A stretch of 64,000 bases of DNA from Arthrobacter sp. NicSoilC5 (GTDB taxonomy: Bacteria; Actinomycetota; Actinomycetes; Actinomycetales; Micrococcaceae). The position numbers were made by a program, and so were the translations under genes. Location of the stretch: contig NZ_AP024660.1 in NCBI RefSeq assembly GCF_019977395.1, forward strand, positions 1,426,001 through 1,490,000. The letters run 5' to 3'. Positions 27,051-36,083 of this stretch are shown here, one piece after another; position 1 is the stretch's first letter, and every line of letters starts with the position of its first letter. Below the pieces are notes generated by a model. It was not told the origin of the DNA and did not search any database. It saw nothing but the letters and a program-made list of their open reading frames with translations.

Positions 27051-27518
27051 GTGTTCCGCATCCTTTTCCATGAACCTGAAATCCCCGGCAATACCGGCAA
27101 CGCCATCCGCCTTGCCGCGATCACCGGCGCCGAACTGCACCTTGTGGAACCCCTGGGCTTCGACTTCTCCGACGCGAAACTGCGCCGCGCTGGGCTCGAC
27201 TACCATGACCTCGCCGTCGTCACCGTGCACAAGACCATCGAAGACGCCTGGGAGCACCTGCAGCCCGAACGCGTCTACGCGTTCACTTCGGACGGCACCA
27301 CCAGCTATACGGACATCGCCTACCGTCCGGGAGATGTGCTGCTCTTCGGCCGTGAATCAGTGGGCCTGCCGCCGGAGATGAAATCCGATCCCCACGTGAC
27401 CGCCACGGTGCGCCTGCCCATGTTGCCGGCCCTCCGTTCCCTGAACCTGGCCAACGCCGCCTCCATCGCGGTGTACGAGGCCTGGCGCCAGCAGGGCTTC
27501 GCCGGCGCCAGGATCTAG
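27051..27518 (+). CDS. trmL: tRNA (cytidine/uridine 34-2'-O)-methyltransferase, TrmL type (SPOUT)
   Basis: 155 residues, the typical TrmL size. SPOUT trefoil-knot features: FHEPEIPGNTGNAIRLAA at the N-terminus, the SAM-loop LLFGRESVGLP, and MLPALRSLNLANAASIAVYE at the C-terminus. It methylates the wobble base ribose of Leu tRNAs. The GTG at 27051 has GGATGGGGAG directly upstream. It follows the J-domain gene closely and is likely co-transcribed. Confidence 0.93.
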   Translation: MFRILFHEPEIPGNTGNAIRLAAITGAELHLVEPLGFDFSDAKLRRAGLDYHDLAVVTVHKTIEDAWEHLQPERVYAFTSDGTTSYTDIAYRPGDVLLFGRESVGLPPEMKSDPHVTATVRLPMLPALRSLNLANAASIAVYEAWRQQGFAGARI

Positions 27519-27567
27519 CCCCGCCGGACACCGGTTCACGCCGGCACGGAAAAACTTGCCGGCCGCC

Positions 27568-27594
27568 CCATCCACCCTCCACGCGGCACCGAAT
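27568..27594 (+). promoter_or_regulatory. SigK-type promoter of the sigK-rskA operon (autoregulation candidate)
   Basis: CCATCC (27568-27573), a 15-bp spacer and CCGAAT (27589-27594). This matches, from memory, the mycobacterial SigK consensus CCATCC-N16/17-CCGAAT, except for a spacer one base short. It would start transcription near 27601, about 120 nt before the sigma gene's start codon. Confidence 0.55.
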
Positions 27595-27725
27595 GACTCT
27601 TGAAGACATTCGAGCGGACCAAGGAGCGGCAGGTGACCTTACTGGAGGCACGTTCCAGGCCAGACAACCGCAGTCGGCACGGCACTGCTGAGGATCCGTC
27701 GCCCGGAGACTTATGCTTGGACGTA

Positions 27726-28334
27726 ATGGAAACTCCCAACGCGCCGAACTCCGAAGGCTCCGCCGCGGTGACCGACCCACCTGCAGACCTCAGCCAACGC
27801 CTCTCGGCCCTTTTGGCGGGGATTGCCCGCGAGGACCAGGCGGCTTTCGCCGAGTTCTACCAGCTCACGTCCCGCAGGGTCTTCGGCATGGCGCGCCGCG
27901 TCCTGATCGACCCCGAGCTCAGTGAGGACACCACCCAGGAAGTCTTCCTGCAGGTCTGGCAAAACGCTGCGAAGTTCGATCCGCAGGCAGGCAGCCCGTT
28001 GTCCTGGCTGATGACCATCTCGCACCGCCGCGCGGTGGACAAGGTCCGCTCGTCGCAGTCCTCCACGGACAGGGAAGCCAAGTACGGTGCCAGTACGCAG
28101 GAGATCGATCACGACAGCGTGTCCGATGAGGTGGGCAGCAGGCTGGAGGCCGAGGCGGTGGTCCGCTGCCTGGGGACGCTGACCGAAACCCAGCAGGAGT
28201 CCGTGCGCCTGGCTTACTACGGCGGCCTCACCTACCGGGAAGTCGCAGAACGGCTGAACGCAGCAGTGCCCACTATCAAGTCCCGCATCCGCGATGGACT
28301 GATCCGATTGAAGACCTGTTTGGGGGTGAGTTGA
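27726..28334 (+). CDS. sigK: ECF RNA polymerase sigma factor, SigK family
   Basis: 202 residues from ATG 27726; a TTG at 27717 with GGAG 8 nt upstream is an alternative, and the frame runs back to 27600. Sigma2 domain (about 25-100): YQLTSRRVFGMARRVL, LSEDTTQEVFLQVWQ. Sigma4 domain (about 140-200): TQQESVRLAYYGGLTYREVAERL and TIKSRIRDGLIRLK, the -35 recognition helix. Downstream lies its anti-sigma RskA with a 1-bp gap, the usual SigK module. The SigK-RskA system responds to redox state at the membrane in mycobacteria. A candidate autoregulated promoter lies upstream. Confidence 0.93.
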   Translation: METPNAPNSEGSAAVTDPPADLSQRLSALLAGIAREDQAAFAEFYQLTSRRVFGMARRVLIDPELSEDTTQEVFLQVWQNAAKFDPQAGSPLSWLMTISHRRAVDKVRSSQSSTDREAKYGASTQEIDHDSVSDEVGSRLEAEAVVRCLGTLTETQQESVRLAYYGGLTYREVAERLNAAVPTIKSRIRDGLIRLKTCLGVS

Positions 28335-28335
28335 G

Positions 28336-29205
28336 ATGAGTGGAATGGATGAAAGCCGCGACGGCATGTCACGTGCCTTCGGGGACACCGTGGCCATGGA
28401 CATTGCTGCCGGCCGCGCCGTCGACCTTGCTGAGCTCTACGCCCTGGATGCGGTCACGGAGCAGGAACGCGAAGCCATCGACCGTTACATCTCGACTGCC
28501 CCGGAAACGGAACGCCGGGCCTTCCTTGAGCGTGTCCGCCAGTCCCGGGAGGCCTTGGTCCGCACGTTCCGTGCAGAGGAGGAACCGCCGTCGGACCTGT
28601 TCCAGCGGATTGTCGCCCAGCTTCCCGCCCAGTTCCCCGGGCAGGACGGCCTGACTGGCGGAGGCGCACAGGCACCGGCCGGCAGTACGGCACTGCCTCC
28701 CCGGCAGGGGCCACAGGACGAACTGGCGGAGGCCCGGAAGCGCCGGGAGCAACGCCGGGGCGGATCCGGCACGCGCCGGTGGCTGGTGGGCGTGGCAGCG
28801 GCAGCAGCCATCGCCCTGGGTGGAGTAGGCGTGGGCGCGTACATGGCTGACCAGAACGATCCCGTCAACCAGGTGGCCAGGGCCAACGACCTGCGTGAGG
28901 CCTCCGTGAACGTCGTGGGCGGCGGCAAGGCAACCCTCCTGATCTCCGCGTCCGAGGACGCAGCCGTGGTGAAGATGAGCGGTGTGCCCGCTCCCCCGGC
29001 CGGCAAGGTCTACCAGATGTGGCTGATACCCAAGGACGGCTCCGCTCCGGTGTCGCAGGGCCTGATGGACGAGCAGGCGCTGTCCAAGCCTGCCGTGGTC
29101 CAGGGCATCCACTCGGCGGCATCGCTGGGCATCACTGTCGAGCCTGCAGGCGGATCCAAGGCACCGACGCTGCCGACGGTGGCGGCGGCCCCGCTGGGCG
29201 CGTAG
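28336..29205 (+). CDS. rskA: Anti-sigma-K factor RskA
   Basis: 289 residues. The N-terminal cytoplasmic anti-sigma domain (about 20-75) contains LYALDAVTEQEREAIDRYI. A basic linker precedes one TM helix (about 148-168, RWLVGVAAAAAIALGGVGVG). The external RskA domain (about 180-289) contains VYQMWLIPKDGSAPVSQG and GITVEPAGGS. It sequesters SigK at the membrane and is degraded by regulated proteolysis to release it. The start is 1 bp after the sigK stop. Closely adjoining a strong bidirectional terminator. Confidence 0.93.
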   Translation: MSGMDESRDGMSRAFGDTVAMDIAAGRAVDLAELYALDAVTEQEREAIDRYISTAPETERRAFLERVRQSREALVRTFRAEEEPPSDLFQRIVAQLPAQFPGQDGLTGGGAQAPAGSTALPPRQGPQDELAEARKRREQRRGGSGTRRWLVGVAAAAAIALGGVGVGAYMADQNDPVNQVARANDLREASVNVVGGGKATLLISASEDAAVVKMSGVPAPPAGKVYQMWLIPKDGSAPVSQGLMDEQALSKPAVVQGIHSAASLGITVEPAGGSKAPTLPTVAAAPLGA

Positions 29206-29236
29206 CACCCGCAGTAACCGGAAACGCCTCAACCCA

Positions 29237-29275
29237 AAACGCCCCGTTCCTGCCACCGGAAGGAACGGGGCGTTT
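29237..29275. terminator. Bidirectional terminator between rskA and the PIG-L deacetylase
   Basis: A perfect 15-bp stem (29237-29251 with 29261-29275, AAACGCCCCGTTCCT) and 9-nt loop. Both outer flanks are T-rich on their own strand, so it can end the sigK-rskA transcript and the convergent one. Confidence 0.85.
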
Positions 29276-29283
29276 GGTTTAAC

Positions 29284-30063
29284 TCAGAATCCCGCGATGG
29301 TGCCGGGCCCATTGATTGCCACCACATGGAACGCCTCCGCGCTGCGCCCCTCAGGGAAGCCGGCCCTGCCGGCGTTCAGGTGCATGCCCTGGCGGACGGT
29401 GGCCTCCATGGCCTCCACGTCCGGGTGCTGGCTCACATGGACGTGGATGGCGGCGAGCTTGGCTTCCACCTGGCCGGTGACGTCGACGAAGTGGTTTTCC
29501 CGTTCCCCGGGGCCGGCGTAGAGCCACAGCCACGGCAGCTTGTACGCTTCCAGGCCTGCTTCCGCCAGTTCCGGGTAGGCAAACGGGTTTTCGAGGGCCG
29601 GGTACACCGCCCGGGTCACCGCCTCCCCCACGGCCAGGTGGTCAGGATGGCTCTTTTGGATCCTTTCCCAGTTCCGTTCCGGGTGCATGGCAAGGACGAC
29701 GTCGGGACGGATCTCGCGGATCAGCCGCACCACCCCTTTCATCACCTCGTGCGAGGCCTCGAGGTACCCGTCACGCTGGTGGAGGTAGTGGATGTCGGTG
29801 ACGCCCACCAGTTCCGCCGCCCGGCGCTGCTCGGCGTCGCGCATCGCGATGATGTCGGCGCGGTGGGCGGGGTCGAAGCCGCCCGCGTCGCCGTCGGTCA
29901 TGATGCAGTAACTCACCTGCACGCCCGCTGCCGTCCACGCGGCGATGGTACCGGCAGCGCCGAAGTCGATGTCGTCAGGATGTGCCGCAAAACAGAGCAC
30001 CCGCCCAACCCGGTGGATATCCGGGTTGAACGGGCTCTGTGCCTGCTCGTGGGAGGCAGTCAA
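29284..30063 (-). CDS. PIG-L family deacetylase
   Basis: 259 residues from TTG 30061-30063, 4 bp after the etfA stop with AAAAGG upstream. The zinc-binding motif is AHPDDID; HLAVGEAV and DGDAGGFD are the other family blocks. PIG-L enzymes remove N-acetyl groups from sugars such as GlcNAc-inositol (MshB, mycothiol synthesis) or GlcNAc-PI. The substrate is not known here, and the closest neighbours are electron-transfer flavoproteins, not mycothiol genes. Cytosolic, no signal peptide; likely co-transcribed with etfBA. Confidence 0.9.
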   Translation of the reverse strand: MTASHEQAQSPFNPDIHRVGRVLCFAAHPDDIDFGAAGTIAAWTAAGVQVSYCIMTDGDAGGFDPAHRADIIAMRDAEQRRAAELVGVTDIHYLHQRDGYLEASHEVMKGVVRLIREIRPDVVLAMHPERNWERIQKSHPDHLAVGEAVTRAVYPALENPFAYPELAEAGLEAYKLPWLWLYAGPGERENHFVDVTGQVEAKLAAIHVHVSQHPDVEAMEATVRQGMHLNAGRAGFPEGRSAEAFHVVAINGPGTIAGF

Positions 30064-30067
30064 AGAA

Positions 30068-31015
30068 TCAGCCTTTTCGTTTCTTGATCTCGGCGGTGGC
30101 CTGCGGCAGCACGTCGAACACGTCGCCGATGATCCCGAAGTCGGCGATCTCGAACACCGGCGACTCCGCGTCCTTGTTGACCGCAACAATGACCTTGGAC
30201 GTCTGCATGCCGGCTTTCTGCTGGATGGCGCCGGAAATGCCTGCCGAAATGTAAAGCTGCGGGGAGACGGTCTTACCGGTCTGCCCAACCTGCGCGTCAT
30301 GGCTGATCCATCCGGCATCCGTGGCGGCACGCGATGCACCTACGGCGGCGCCGAGGGCATCGGCCAGTTCCTCGACGGGGCCGAAGTTTCCGTCCATGCC
30401 GCGTCCACCGGCCACCACGATGCGGGCATCGGTGAGGTCGGGACGGCCGCTGGCCACCTTCTGCTCCCGCGCGGTGATCCTGGCCGCGGCCGCTACTGCC
30501 GGTACCTCCACGGTGGCGGTCTCCGGGCTGGTGGCGGCGGGAGCCGGTTCCGGAGTGACGTTGTTGGCTTTGAGGGTCAGCACGGACACAGGAGTGGTGG
30601 CCTTGCAGGCGGTGTTGTAGGAGCCGGCAAGGACGGACTTGTGCGCGGTGCCGTCCGGATCCACGGCGACGACGTCGGTGATGACGCCGGCATTCAGGCG
30701 GATACCCAGCCGTGCCGCTATTTCCTTGCCTTCCGGCGAGTTGTCCAGGAGCACGATGCCGGCGCCGCTGCTTTCAGCCGCGGCGGCCAGGTAGGCCGCT
30801 TTGGGCGCCACCAGGAAGTCGTCCAGGTCATCCGTTGCCGGACGCAGGATGGTTCCCACGCCGTACTCGGCAAAGGTGGCGGCGGCGGCGTCGGACAGGT
30901 CTCCGTTGAGCGCCACGGTGCTCTCGCCGAGGGAACGCGCCAGGGTCAGCAGCTCGAGGCTGCTCTTCTTGAGCGAGGCGCCGGGGTTATCGATGAATAC
31001 AAGTACTTTTGCCAT
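30068..31015 (-). CDS. etfA: Electron transfer flavoprotein alpha subunit
   Basis: 315 residues. The N-terminal domain pairs with EtfB; the C-terminal FAD-binding domain carries [29 protein letters not shown] and [11 protein letters not shown], the standard FAD-contacting motifs. It transfers electrons from acyl-CoA and other dehydrogenases to the membrane ETF:quinone oxidoreductase. The start ATG at 31013-31015 follows etfB by 13 bp. The longer frame up to 31132 is antiphase to etfB. Confidence 0.96.
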   Translation of the reverse strand: MAKVLVFIDNPGASLKKSSLELLTLARSLGESTVALNGDLSDAAAATFAEYGVGTILRPATDDLDDFLVAPKAAYLAAAAESSGAGIVLLDNSPEGKEIAARLGIRLNAGVITDVVAVDPDGTAHKSVLAGSYNTACKATTPVSVLTLKANNVTPEPAPAATSPETATVEVPAVAAAARITAREQKVASGRPDLTDARIVVAGGRGMDGNFGPVEELADALGAAVGASRAATDAGWISHDAQVGQTGKTVSPQLYISAGISGAIQQKAGMQTSKVIVAVNKDAESPVFEIADFGIIGDVFDVLPQATAEIKKRKG

Positions 31016-31028
31016 GTCGGTGTCCCTC

Positions 31029-31820
31029 TTAGAGCAGCTTCTGGGCGGCCAGGAAGTCAACCAGCTTGATGCCGGCGTCGCCTTCGTCGGTGATGATGGT
31101 GCCTGCAGTCCTGGGCGGCCGCTCTTCCGCACTGGTCACGGTGGTCCAGGAACCGGCGAAGCCCACCTGGGCGGGGTCCACCCCGATATCGGCCAGCGAC
31201 AGCGTGCTGATGCTCTTGCGCTTGGCGGCGATGATGCCCTTGAAATTGGGGTACCGCGGCTCGTTGATCTGGTCCGTCACGGACACAACGGCGGGCAGCG
31301 GCGCCTCCACCGTTTCGGAGGAGGTATCGGCATCGCGGCGGGCCGTCAGCCGGCCGCCGTCGACCTCCAGCGTGGAAGCGAACGTCACCTGCGGCAGCCC
31401 AAGCCGCTCGGCCAGCTGCGCCGGAACAAGGGAGGTCTCGCCGTCGGTGGATGCCATGCCGGTGATGACCAGGTCCACGTCACCCAGGTGGCGGACCGCG
31501 GCTGCAAGCGCAAGCGAGGTTGCCGCGGCGTCGGAACCGGCCAAGGCGTCGTCCGTGAGGTGGACCCCCTCGGTGGCGCCCATCTGCAGCGATTTCTTGA
31601 CCGCGTTGACGGCTCCTGCGGGCCCCATGCTCAGGGCGATGACCTGGTTGCCCGCCTTGCTTCCGCCGCGTGCCTCCACCAGTTGCAGTGCTGCCTCGAG
31701 CGCGTATTCGTCAAGCTCGGACAGGATGCTTTCGTCGCGGTCCGCGGTATTGCCCTCCCCGTTGAGGTGACGGTCGAACTGGGCGTCCGGTACATGTTTG
31801 ACCAGGACTACGATCTTCAA
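31029..31820 (-). CDS. etfB: Electron transfer flavoprotein beta subunit
   Basis: 263 residues, beginning LKIVVLVKHVPD from a TTG at 31818-31820 with GGAAGAG upstream. AMP-binding features are in VIALSMGPAGAVNAVKKSLQMG and LVITGMASTDGETSLVPAQLAERLG. The signature VTDQINEPRYPNFKGIIAAKRK near the C-terminus identifies the beta subunit. It forms the heterodimer with EtfA. First gene of the etfB-etfA-PIG-L transcription unit. No convincing promoter seen in the 164 bp upstream. Confidence 0.96.
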   Translation of the reverse strand: MKIVVLVKHVPDAQFDRHLNGEGNTADRDESILSELDEYALEAALQLVEARGGSKAGNQVIALSMGPAGAVNAVKKSLQMGATEGVHLTDDALAGSDAAATSLALAAAVRHLGDVDLVITGMASTDGETSLVPAQLAERLGLPQVTFASTLEVDGGRLTARRDADTSSETVEAPLPAVVSVTDQINEPRYPNFKGIIAAKRKSISTLSLADIGVDPAQVGFAGSWTTVTSAEERPPRTAGTIITDEGDAGIKLVDFLAAQKLL

Positions 31821-31987
31821 TGTCTCTTCCACTGTTTCTACAGCAGCCTTCCATGCTTGTGGACAGCCAGCCGGGTGGGACATGGCCGCGAAATGCCCGG
31901 CAGGCGGGTAAACCCTAGCTAACCATATCGGCGCGTCCCGGCGCCCTCTTCCGTTAACCCCTGTGTCAGGCATTTTCCGGGACATGG

Positions 31988-32025
31988 CGACGGCGGCGCC
32001 CCCTCAGGTGGGGACGCCGCCGTCG
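31988..32025. terminator. Terminator-like hairpin after htrA
   Basis: CGACGGCGGCG (31988-31998) pairs with CGCCGCCGTCG (32015-32025), an 11-bp stem extended by imperfect pairing in the loop. It is 31 bp after the htrA stop; there is no T-run. Confidence 0.55.
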
Positions 32026-32055
32026 TCATGTGCCTGGCGTTGATGCTGCCCTGCG

Positions 32056-33639
32056 TCAGCTGGCTGCAGCACCCAGCGTGACGTCGAACGTCTGCTCGCT
32101 GCCGCCGCGCTGGACGGTGATCTTCACCTTGGAGCCCGCAGGCTGTTCACGCACGGCCGCGGTCAGCTGGTTCGGTTCGCCGATGGTGAGGTCGTTGAAC
32201 TTGGTGATGACGTCGCCAACCTTGATGCCGGCCTTGCCTGCCGCTGAATTGGGGTCAACGGTGGCCACGTCGGCTCCCACCGAGAATTCGGAGGATCCGC
32301 CCGCAGAGGCCTTGGCCTTGACGCTGACGCCGAGCTGCCCGTGGGATGCCTTGCCGCTGTCGATGATTTCCTGTGCCACCCGCTTGGCGTTGTTGATGGG
32401 GATGCTGAACCCAACGCCGATGTTGCCGCTTTGGGACGTTGAGGTGCCGGACCCGGCGGATGCGATGGCCACGTTCACGCCGATGATCTCGCCCTTGCTG
32501 TTCACCAGGGCGCCGCCGGAGTTACCGGGGTTGATGGCGGCATCGGTCTGGATCACGTTGATGGCGATGGAGCCCTCGCTGGAGCTTTGCTGGCTCTGGC
32601 CGCCGCCGGGAGGGGCGAACTGGAATCCCTGGTCACCGCCCTGGCTGTTGTCACCGCCCTTGGGCGCTGCGGACGATGCCACGCTGATGGTGCGGTTGAG
32701 GGTGGACACGATGCCGTCCGTGACCGTTCCGGTCAGGCCGAGCGGGGAACCGATGGCAATGGCGGTGTCGCCAACGTTGAGCTTGGAGGAATCACCGAGT
32801 GTGGCAGGGGTGAGTCCTGACGTGTCGTCAACCTTGATGACGGCGAGGTCGGACAGCGGGTCGGTGCCCACCAGCTTTGCCGGCAGGACCTTTCCGTCGC
32901 TGGTGCGGATTTCCAGGGTGGCATTGGCGGTCTGGCCATCGAGGGTCACCACGTGCGTGTTGGTCAGGATATGCCCCTGGTCGTCCAGGACGATGCCGGA
33001 ACCGGTGCCCCCGGAGCTGCCGCTGGTGGCGCTGATGGTGACGACGCTCGGCGAGGCCTTCACGGCGGCAGCGGTGATGGCGTTGACATCGTCCTTGTTG
33101 TTGACGATGACAGTGCCGGGCTGGTTGCTGCTGCCGACGGTCGAGGTGCTGGACCCGGTGTTGCCAAACAATTCACCGGCACCAACCGTTGCCACTCCGC
33201 CGCCCACGAGCCCTGCTGCGAGGATGCTTGCCACGAGGGTGCCAACGCCGAAGCTTGCCTTCCGGCGCGGGGCATCCTTGGGGTTTGGCGCGAGACCGAC
33301 ACCTCCGTTGGGCGCTCCCTGGCCTCCGCCAGGCATAGCGTGGCCGTGCTGGTCCTGCTGCTGGCCATAATGTCCGGACTGGCCGTAGAAAGGCTGCCGC
33401 TGGGGGTAGACGGGGCGGGGTGCGCCCGGCAATTCCTGGGTTTCATGGGGCCCTGCGGGGCTGTGCTGCCGGTCCCCTGCGTTGTAGCCACGCTCCTGTC
33501 CCCCGGTGGCTCCGCCATTCCCATACTGAGCAGGTGCCGGGCGGTCTCCGGGCTGCTGCGGGCCCTGCTGCTGCCACGGGCTCCGGCTGTCCCCCTGGTT
33601 GTCCTCCGGGACCGGCCCTGGGGTTTGATTCTCAGTCAT
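32056..33639 (-). CDS. HtrA/DegP-type membrane-anchored serine protease with PDZ domain
   Basis: 527 residues. The N-terminal cytoplasmic tail (1-127) is Pro/Gly/Gln-rich. One TM helix (about 130-150) follows, then a trypsin-like domain with catalytic His229 (LTNTHVV), Asp264 (LSDLAVIKVD) and Ser374 (NPGNSGGAL), and a PDZ domain (about 430-520). The ATG at 33637-33639 is preferred over 33654, as AAGGAAG is 5-6 nt upstream. HtrA degrades misfolded envelope proteins. It is divergent from the TPM-domain and pspA genes, suggesting joint envelope-stress control. Confidence 0.95.
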   Translation of the reverse strand: MTENQTPGPVPEDNQGDSRSPWQQQGPQQPGDRPAPAQYGNGGATGGQERGYNAGDRQHSPAGPHETQELPGAPRPVYPQRQPFYGQSGHYGQQQDQHGHAMPGGGQGAPNGGVGLAPNPKDAPRRKASFGVGTLVASILAAGLVGGGVATVGAGELFGNTGSSTSTVGSSNQPGTVIVNNKDDVNAITAAAVKASPSVVTISATSGSSGGTGSGIVLDDQGHILTNTHVVTLDGQTANATLEIRTSDGKVLPAKLVGTDPLSDLAVIKVDDTSGLTPATLGDSSKLNVGDTAIAIGSPLGLTGTVTDGIVSTLNRTISVASSAAPKGGDNSQGGDQGFQFAPPGGGQSQQSSSEGSIAINVIQTDAAINPGNSGGALVNSKGEIIGVNVAIASAGSGTSTSQSGNIGVGFSIPINNAKRVAQEIIDSGKASHGQLGVSVKAKASAGGSSEFSVGADVATVDPNSAAGKAGIKVGDVITKFNDLTIGEPNQLTAAVREQPAGSKVKITVQRGGSEQTFDVTLGAAAS

Positions 33640-33782
33640 GGGACTTCCTTTCATGCTCGTCTGCCATTAACTATGACCCGTCCCGCTGGAACAAGCTCGG
33701 ATGTTTGCTGAAAGCTTCCTGAATGCCGGGCCGATGGCTGTTGCGCCGCCGGAGCGTTTCGCTGGCGGCATATTCGGCCGCA

Positions 33783-33811
33783 TGGACTGGCTGTGGGGTG
33801 CACCATAGAAT
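33783..33811 (+). promoter_or_regulatory. Promoter of the TPM-domain gene
   Basis: -35 TGGACT (33783-33788), 17-bp spacer, -10 TAGAAT (33806-33811). Predicted start near 33818, giving a 5' leader of about 104 nt to the ATG at 33922. In the 282-bp divergent region between htrA and the TPM gene nothing else is clearly identifiable. Confidence 0.6.
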
Positions 33812-33921
33812 CAAGATGAATTGCCACAGCGACCTGCGGCTTCACACCAAGCGTGGGGGCGCTGCTGGATTCGACGACTGATTCGTCCCGAATCGGTGTC
33901 AGGCGTGCTGAAGGGTTGCAC

Positions 33922-35976
33922 ATGCGGTCAAAGTTCAAACGTATCCTCGCCGTGATCGGCCTTGCCGGGCTGCTGGCGGTACCCGCCGGCGCCGCCTGGG
34001 CCGAAGACCCGGTAACCATTCCCTCCGGGACCAACATTGTTGATAACGCCAACGTGCTGGGCAGCCGGAAGGGTGAGGTCCAGGATGCGATCCAGAAGCT
34101 GCTGAAGGACCACAAGTACAACCTCTACGTGGTCACGGTAAAGTCCTTCGACAACCCATCCGACCCCACGGCCTGGAGCCAGGCTGTGGCCAAGACCAAG
34201 GGTATGGGCAAGGCGGACGTCATCCTTGCCATCGCCACCGACCAGGGCAAGTACTACTTCTCCCCCAATTCGGCCAGCGCCATCTACTCCAAGCGCTCCA
34301 ACATCACCCAGAATGCGGTGGTGGCCAACCTCGCAGGTGGCAAGAAGGACTACGCGCAGGCAGCCATTGACACCGCCTCCGCCGTGGGCGACGCCGCCGG
34401 CGGCGGCAGCGGCAACGTCTCTTCCGGTAATGGCGCCGGAGCCGGCCTCCTGGTGGGTGCAGGCGTGGTGGTCGCCGGAGGCGGCGCCTACCTGTACTTC
34501 CGCAACCGCCGGAAGAAGGCCGCCGGCCAGGTGGCCTCCAGCGGAAGCTACGGCCCCCAAGGCGCCGAACTCGATCCGCTGGCATCCCTCAGCGTGGAGG
34601 AACTTCGCCGGAAGAGCGGTTCCCTGCTGATCGAAGCGGATGACGCCATCAAGTCCAGCGAGCAGGAGCTCGGTTTCGCCCAGGCGCAGTACGGTGATTC
34701 CGCGGTCGGAAACTTCACCAAAGCCTTGGCGGAAGCGAAGGCCCACATGACGGAGTCCTTCAAGCTGCAGCAGCAGCTCGATGACCACATCCCGGATACC
34801 GAAGAGCAGCAGCGGACCTGGCTGGGTGAGATCATCCGCCGCTCGGAGGCCGCGCTCGAGTCCCTCCAGGAGCAGAAGGCGGACTTTGACTCCCTGCGCG
34901 AGCTGGAGAAGAACGCCCCGCAGGCCCTGGCAGCCGTCAACGCCGGAGCCCGCGAGGCCGACGGCAAGATCTCCAGCGCCGAACAGTCCCTGCAGGAAAT
35001 GCGGTCCAAATACGCGGACAGCGCGCTGGCACAGGTTTCGGACAACATCGTGCAGGCCAAGGAACGGCTCGCCTTTGTACAGAATGCGTCCGAAACCGCC
35101 CAGCAGAAGCTCGGTTCGGGCGAAGGCAGCCTGGCTGCCGTGGCCGTCCGTGCGGCCGAGGAAAGCCTGCACCAGACCAACGTCCTCCTGGATGCCATTT
35201 CCAAGGTCGCCACCAACCTCGACGAGGCCCGCAACGGCCTGGAAGCCGCCGTCGTGGACACGTCCCAGGACCTTGCCCAGGCGAAGGCAATGATCCAGTC
35301 CGGCACCCACGCGGAGCTGGCCGGCCCCGTAGCCGCGGTAGAGGCTGCACTGGCACAGGTAAAGACCGAAATCCAGGGCGGCAGGATCGACCCCATCGCC
35401 ACCCTGCAGCGGGTGGAAACCGCACACCAGTCCCTGGACCAGGCCCTGACCGGCATCCGCGACCAGCAGGAGCAGGCCCGCCGCGCGCAGGCATCCCTGC
35501 AGCAGACCATCATGTCAGCCCAGGCCCAGATCAGCGCCACCTCCGACTACATCACCGCCCGCCGCGGCGGCGTGGGCACCGAGGCACGCACCCGGCTTGC
35601 CGAGTCCCAGCGGAACCTCGACTACGCCCTGTCCATCGCCCGCACCGATCCCGTCACCGCCCTCACCTATGCGCAGCAGGCCCACGCCCTGGCCGCGCAG
35701 GCCGCCCAGCTGGCCCAGGCCGACGTGGACCACTTTGACGGCTACGCGAACCAGGGCTTCGGCCGCGGCGGCATGTTCGGCGGCGGAGGCGGCGGCGGCC
35801 TCGGCGGTGCCATCCTGGGCGGCATCCTGATCAACTCCATCCTCAACGGGGGCCACGGAGGCTGGGGCGGCGGTGGCGGCTGGGGTGACGGCGGCGGCGG
35901 GGGCGGCTGGGGTGGTGACTCCGGCGGCTTCGGCGGCGGCGGGGACTTTGGCGGCGGCGACTCCGGCAGTTTCTAG
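33922..35976 (+). CDS. TPM-domain protein with long coiled coil and glycine-rich C-terminus
   Basis: 684 residues from ATG 33922 (GAAGGG 6 nt upstream). A signal peptide is cleaved near AWA-E (about residue 27). The TPM/DUF477 domain is about 33-155, with VDNANVLGS and VILAIATDQGKYYFSP. One TM helix is about 173-195, followed by a basic stop (RNRRKKA). A very long alpha-helical, Gln/Glu/Lys-rich coiled coil runs from about 225 to 600, and a Gly/Trp/Asp tail (GGGG, GWGGG) ends the protein. TPM proteins assist membrane protein repair (Psb32, MOLO-1). Here the order TM then intracellular coiled coil gives a receptor-like layout. Upstream of and possibly co-transcribed with pspA. Confidence 0.9.
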   Translation: MRSKFKRILAVIGLAGLLAVPAGAAWAEDPVTIPSGTNIVDNANVLGSRKGEVQDAIQKLLKDHKYNLYVVTVKSFDNPSDPTAWSQAVAKTKGMGKADVILAIATDQGKYYFSPNSASAIYSKRSNITQNAVVANLAGGKKDYAQAAIDTASAVGDAAGGGSGNVSSGNGAGAGLLVGAGVVVAGGGAYLYFRNRRKKAAGQVASSGSYGPQGAELDPLASLSVEELRRKSGSLLIEADDAIKSSEQELGFAQAQYGDSAVGNFTKALAEAKAHMTESFKLQQQLDDHIPDTEEQQRTWLGEIIRRSEAALESLQEQKADFDSLRELEKNAPQALAAVNAGAREADGKISSAEQSLQEMRSKYADSALAQVSDNIVQAKERLAFVQNASETAQQKLGSGEGSLAAVAVRAAEESLHQTNVLLDAISKVATNLDEARNGLEAAVVDTSQDLAQAKAMIQSGTHAELAGPVAAVEAALAQVKTEIQGGRIDPIATLQRVETAHQSLDQALTGIRDQQEQARRAQASLQQTIMSAQAQISATSDYITARRGGVGTEARTRLAESQRNLDYALSIARTDPVTALTYAQQAHALAAQAAQLAQADVDHFDGYANQGFGRGGMFGGGGGGGLGGAILGGILINSILNGGHGGWGGGGGWGDGGGGGGWGGDSGGFGGGGDFGGGDSGSF

Positions 35977-36083
35977 AGACTTCCGCCGGATACGCCGGAA
36001 GATCCCGGCGGGCGGACAGACGCAGTACACCACTGTGCACCGGTTCCAGTGGTCAACACAGAGCAGGACGAAAGGCAAACACC

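Noticed and set aside
27600-27725. N-terminal extension of sigK from TTG 27600
   Set aside because: It would begin at the predicted transcription start and adds a non-conserved, Arg-rich leader; the sigma-2 domain starts after METPNAP.
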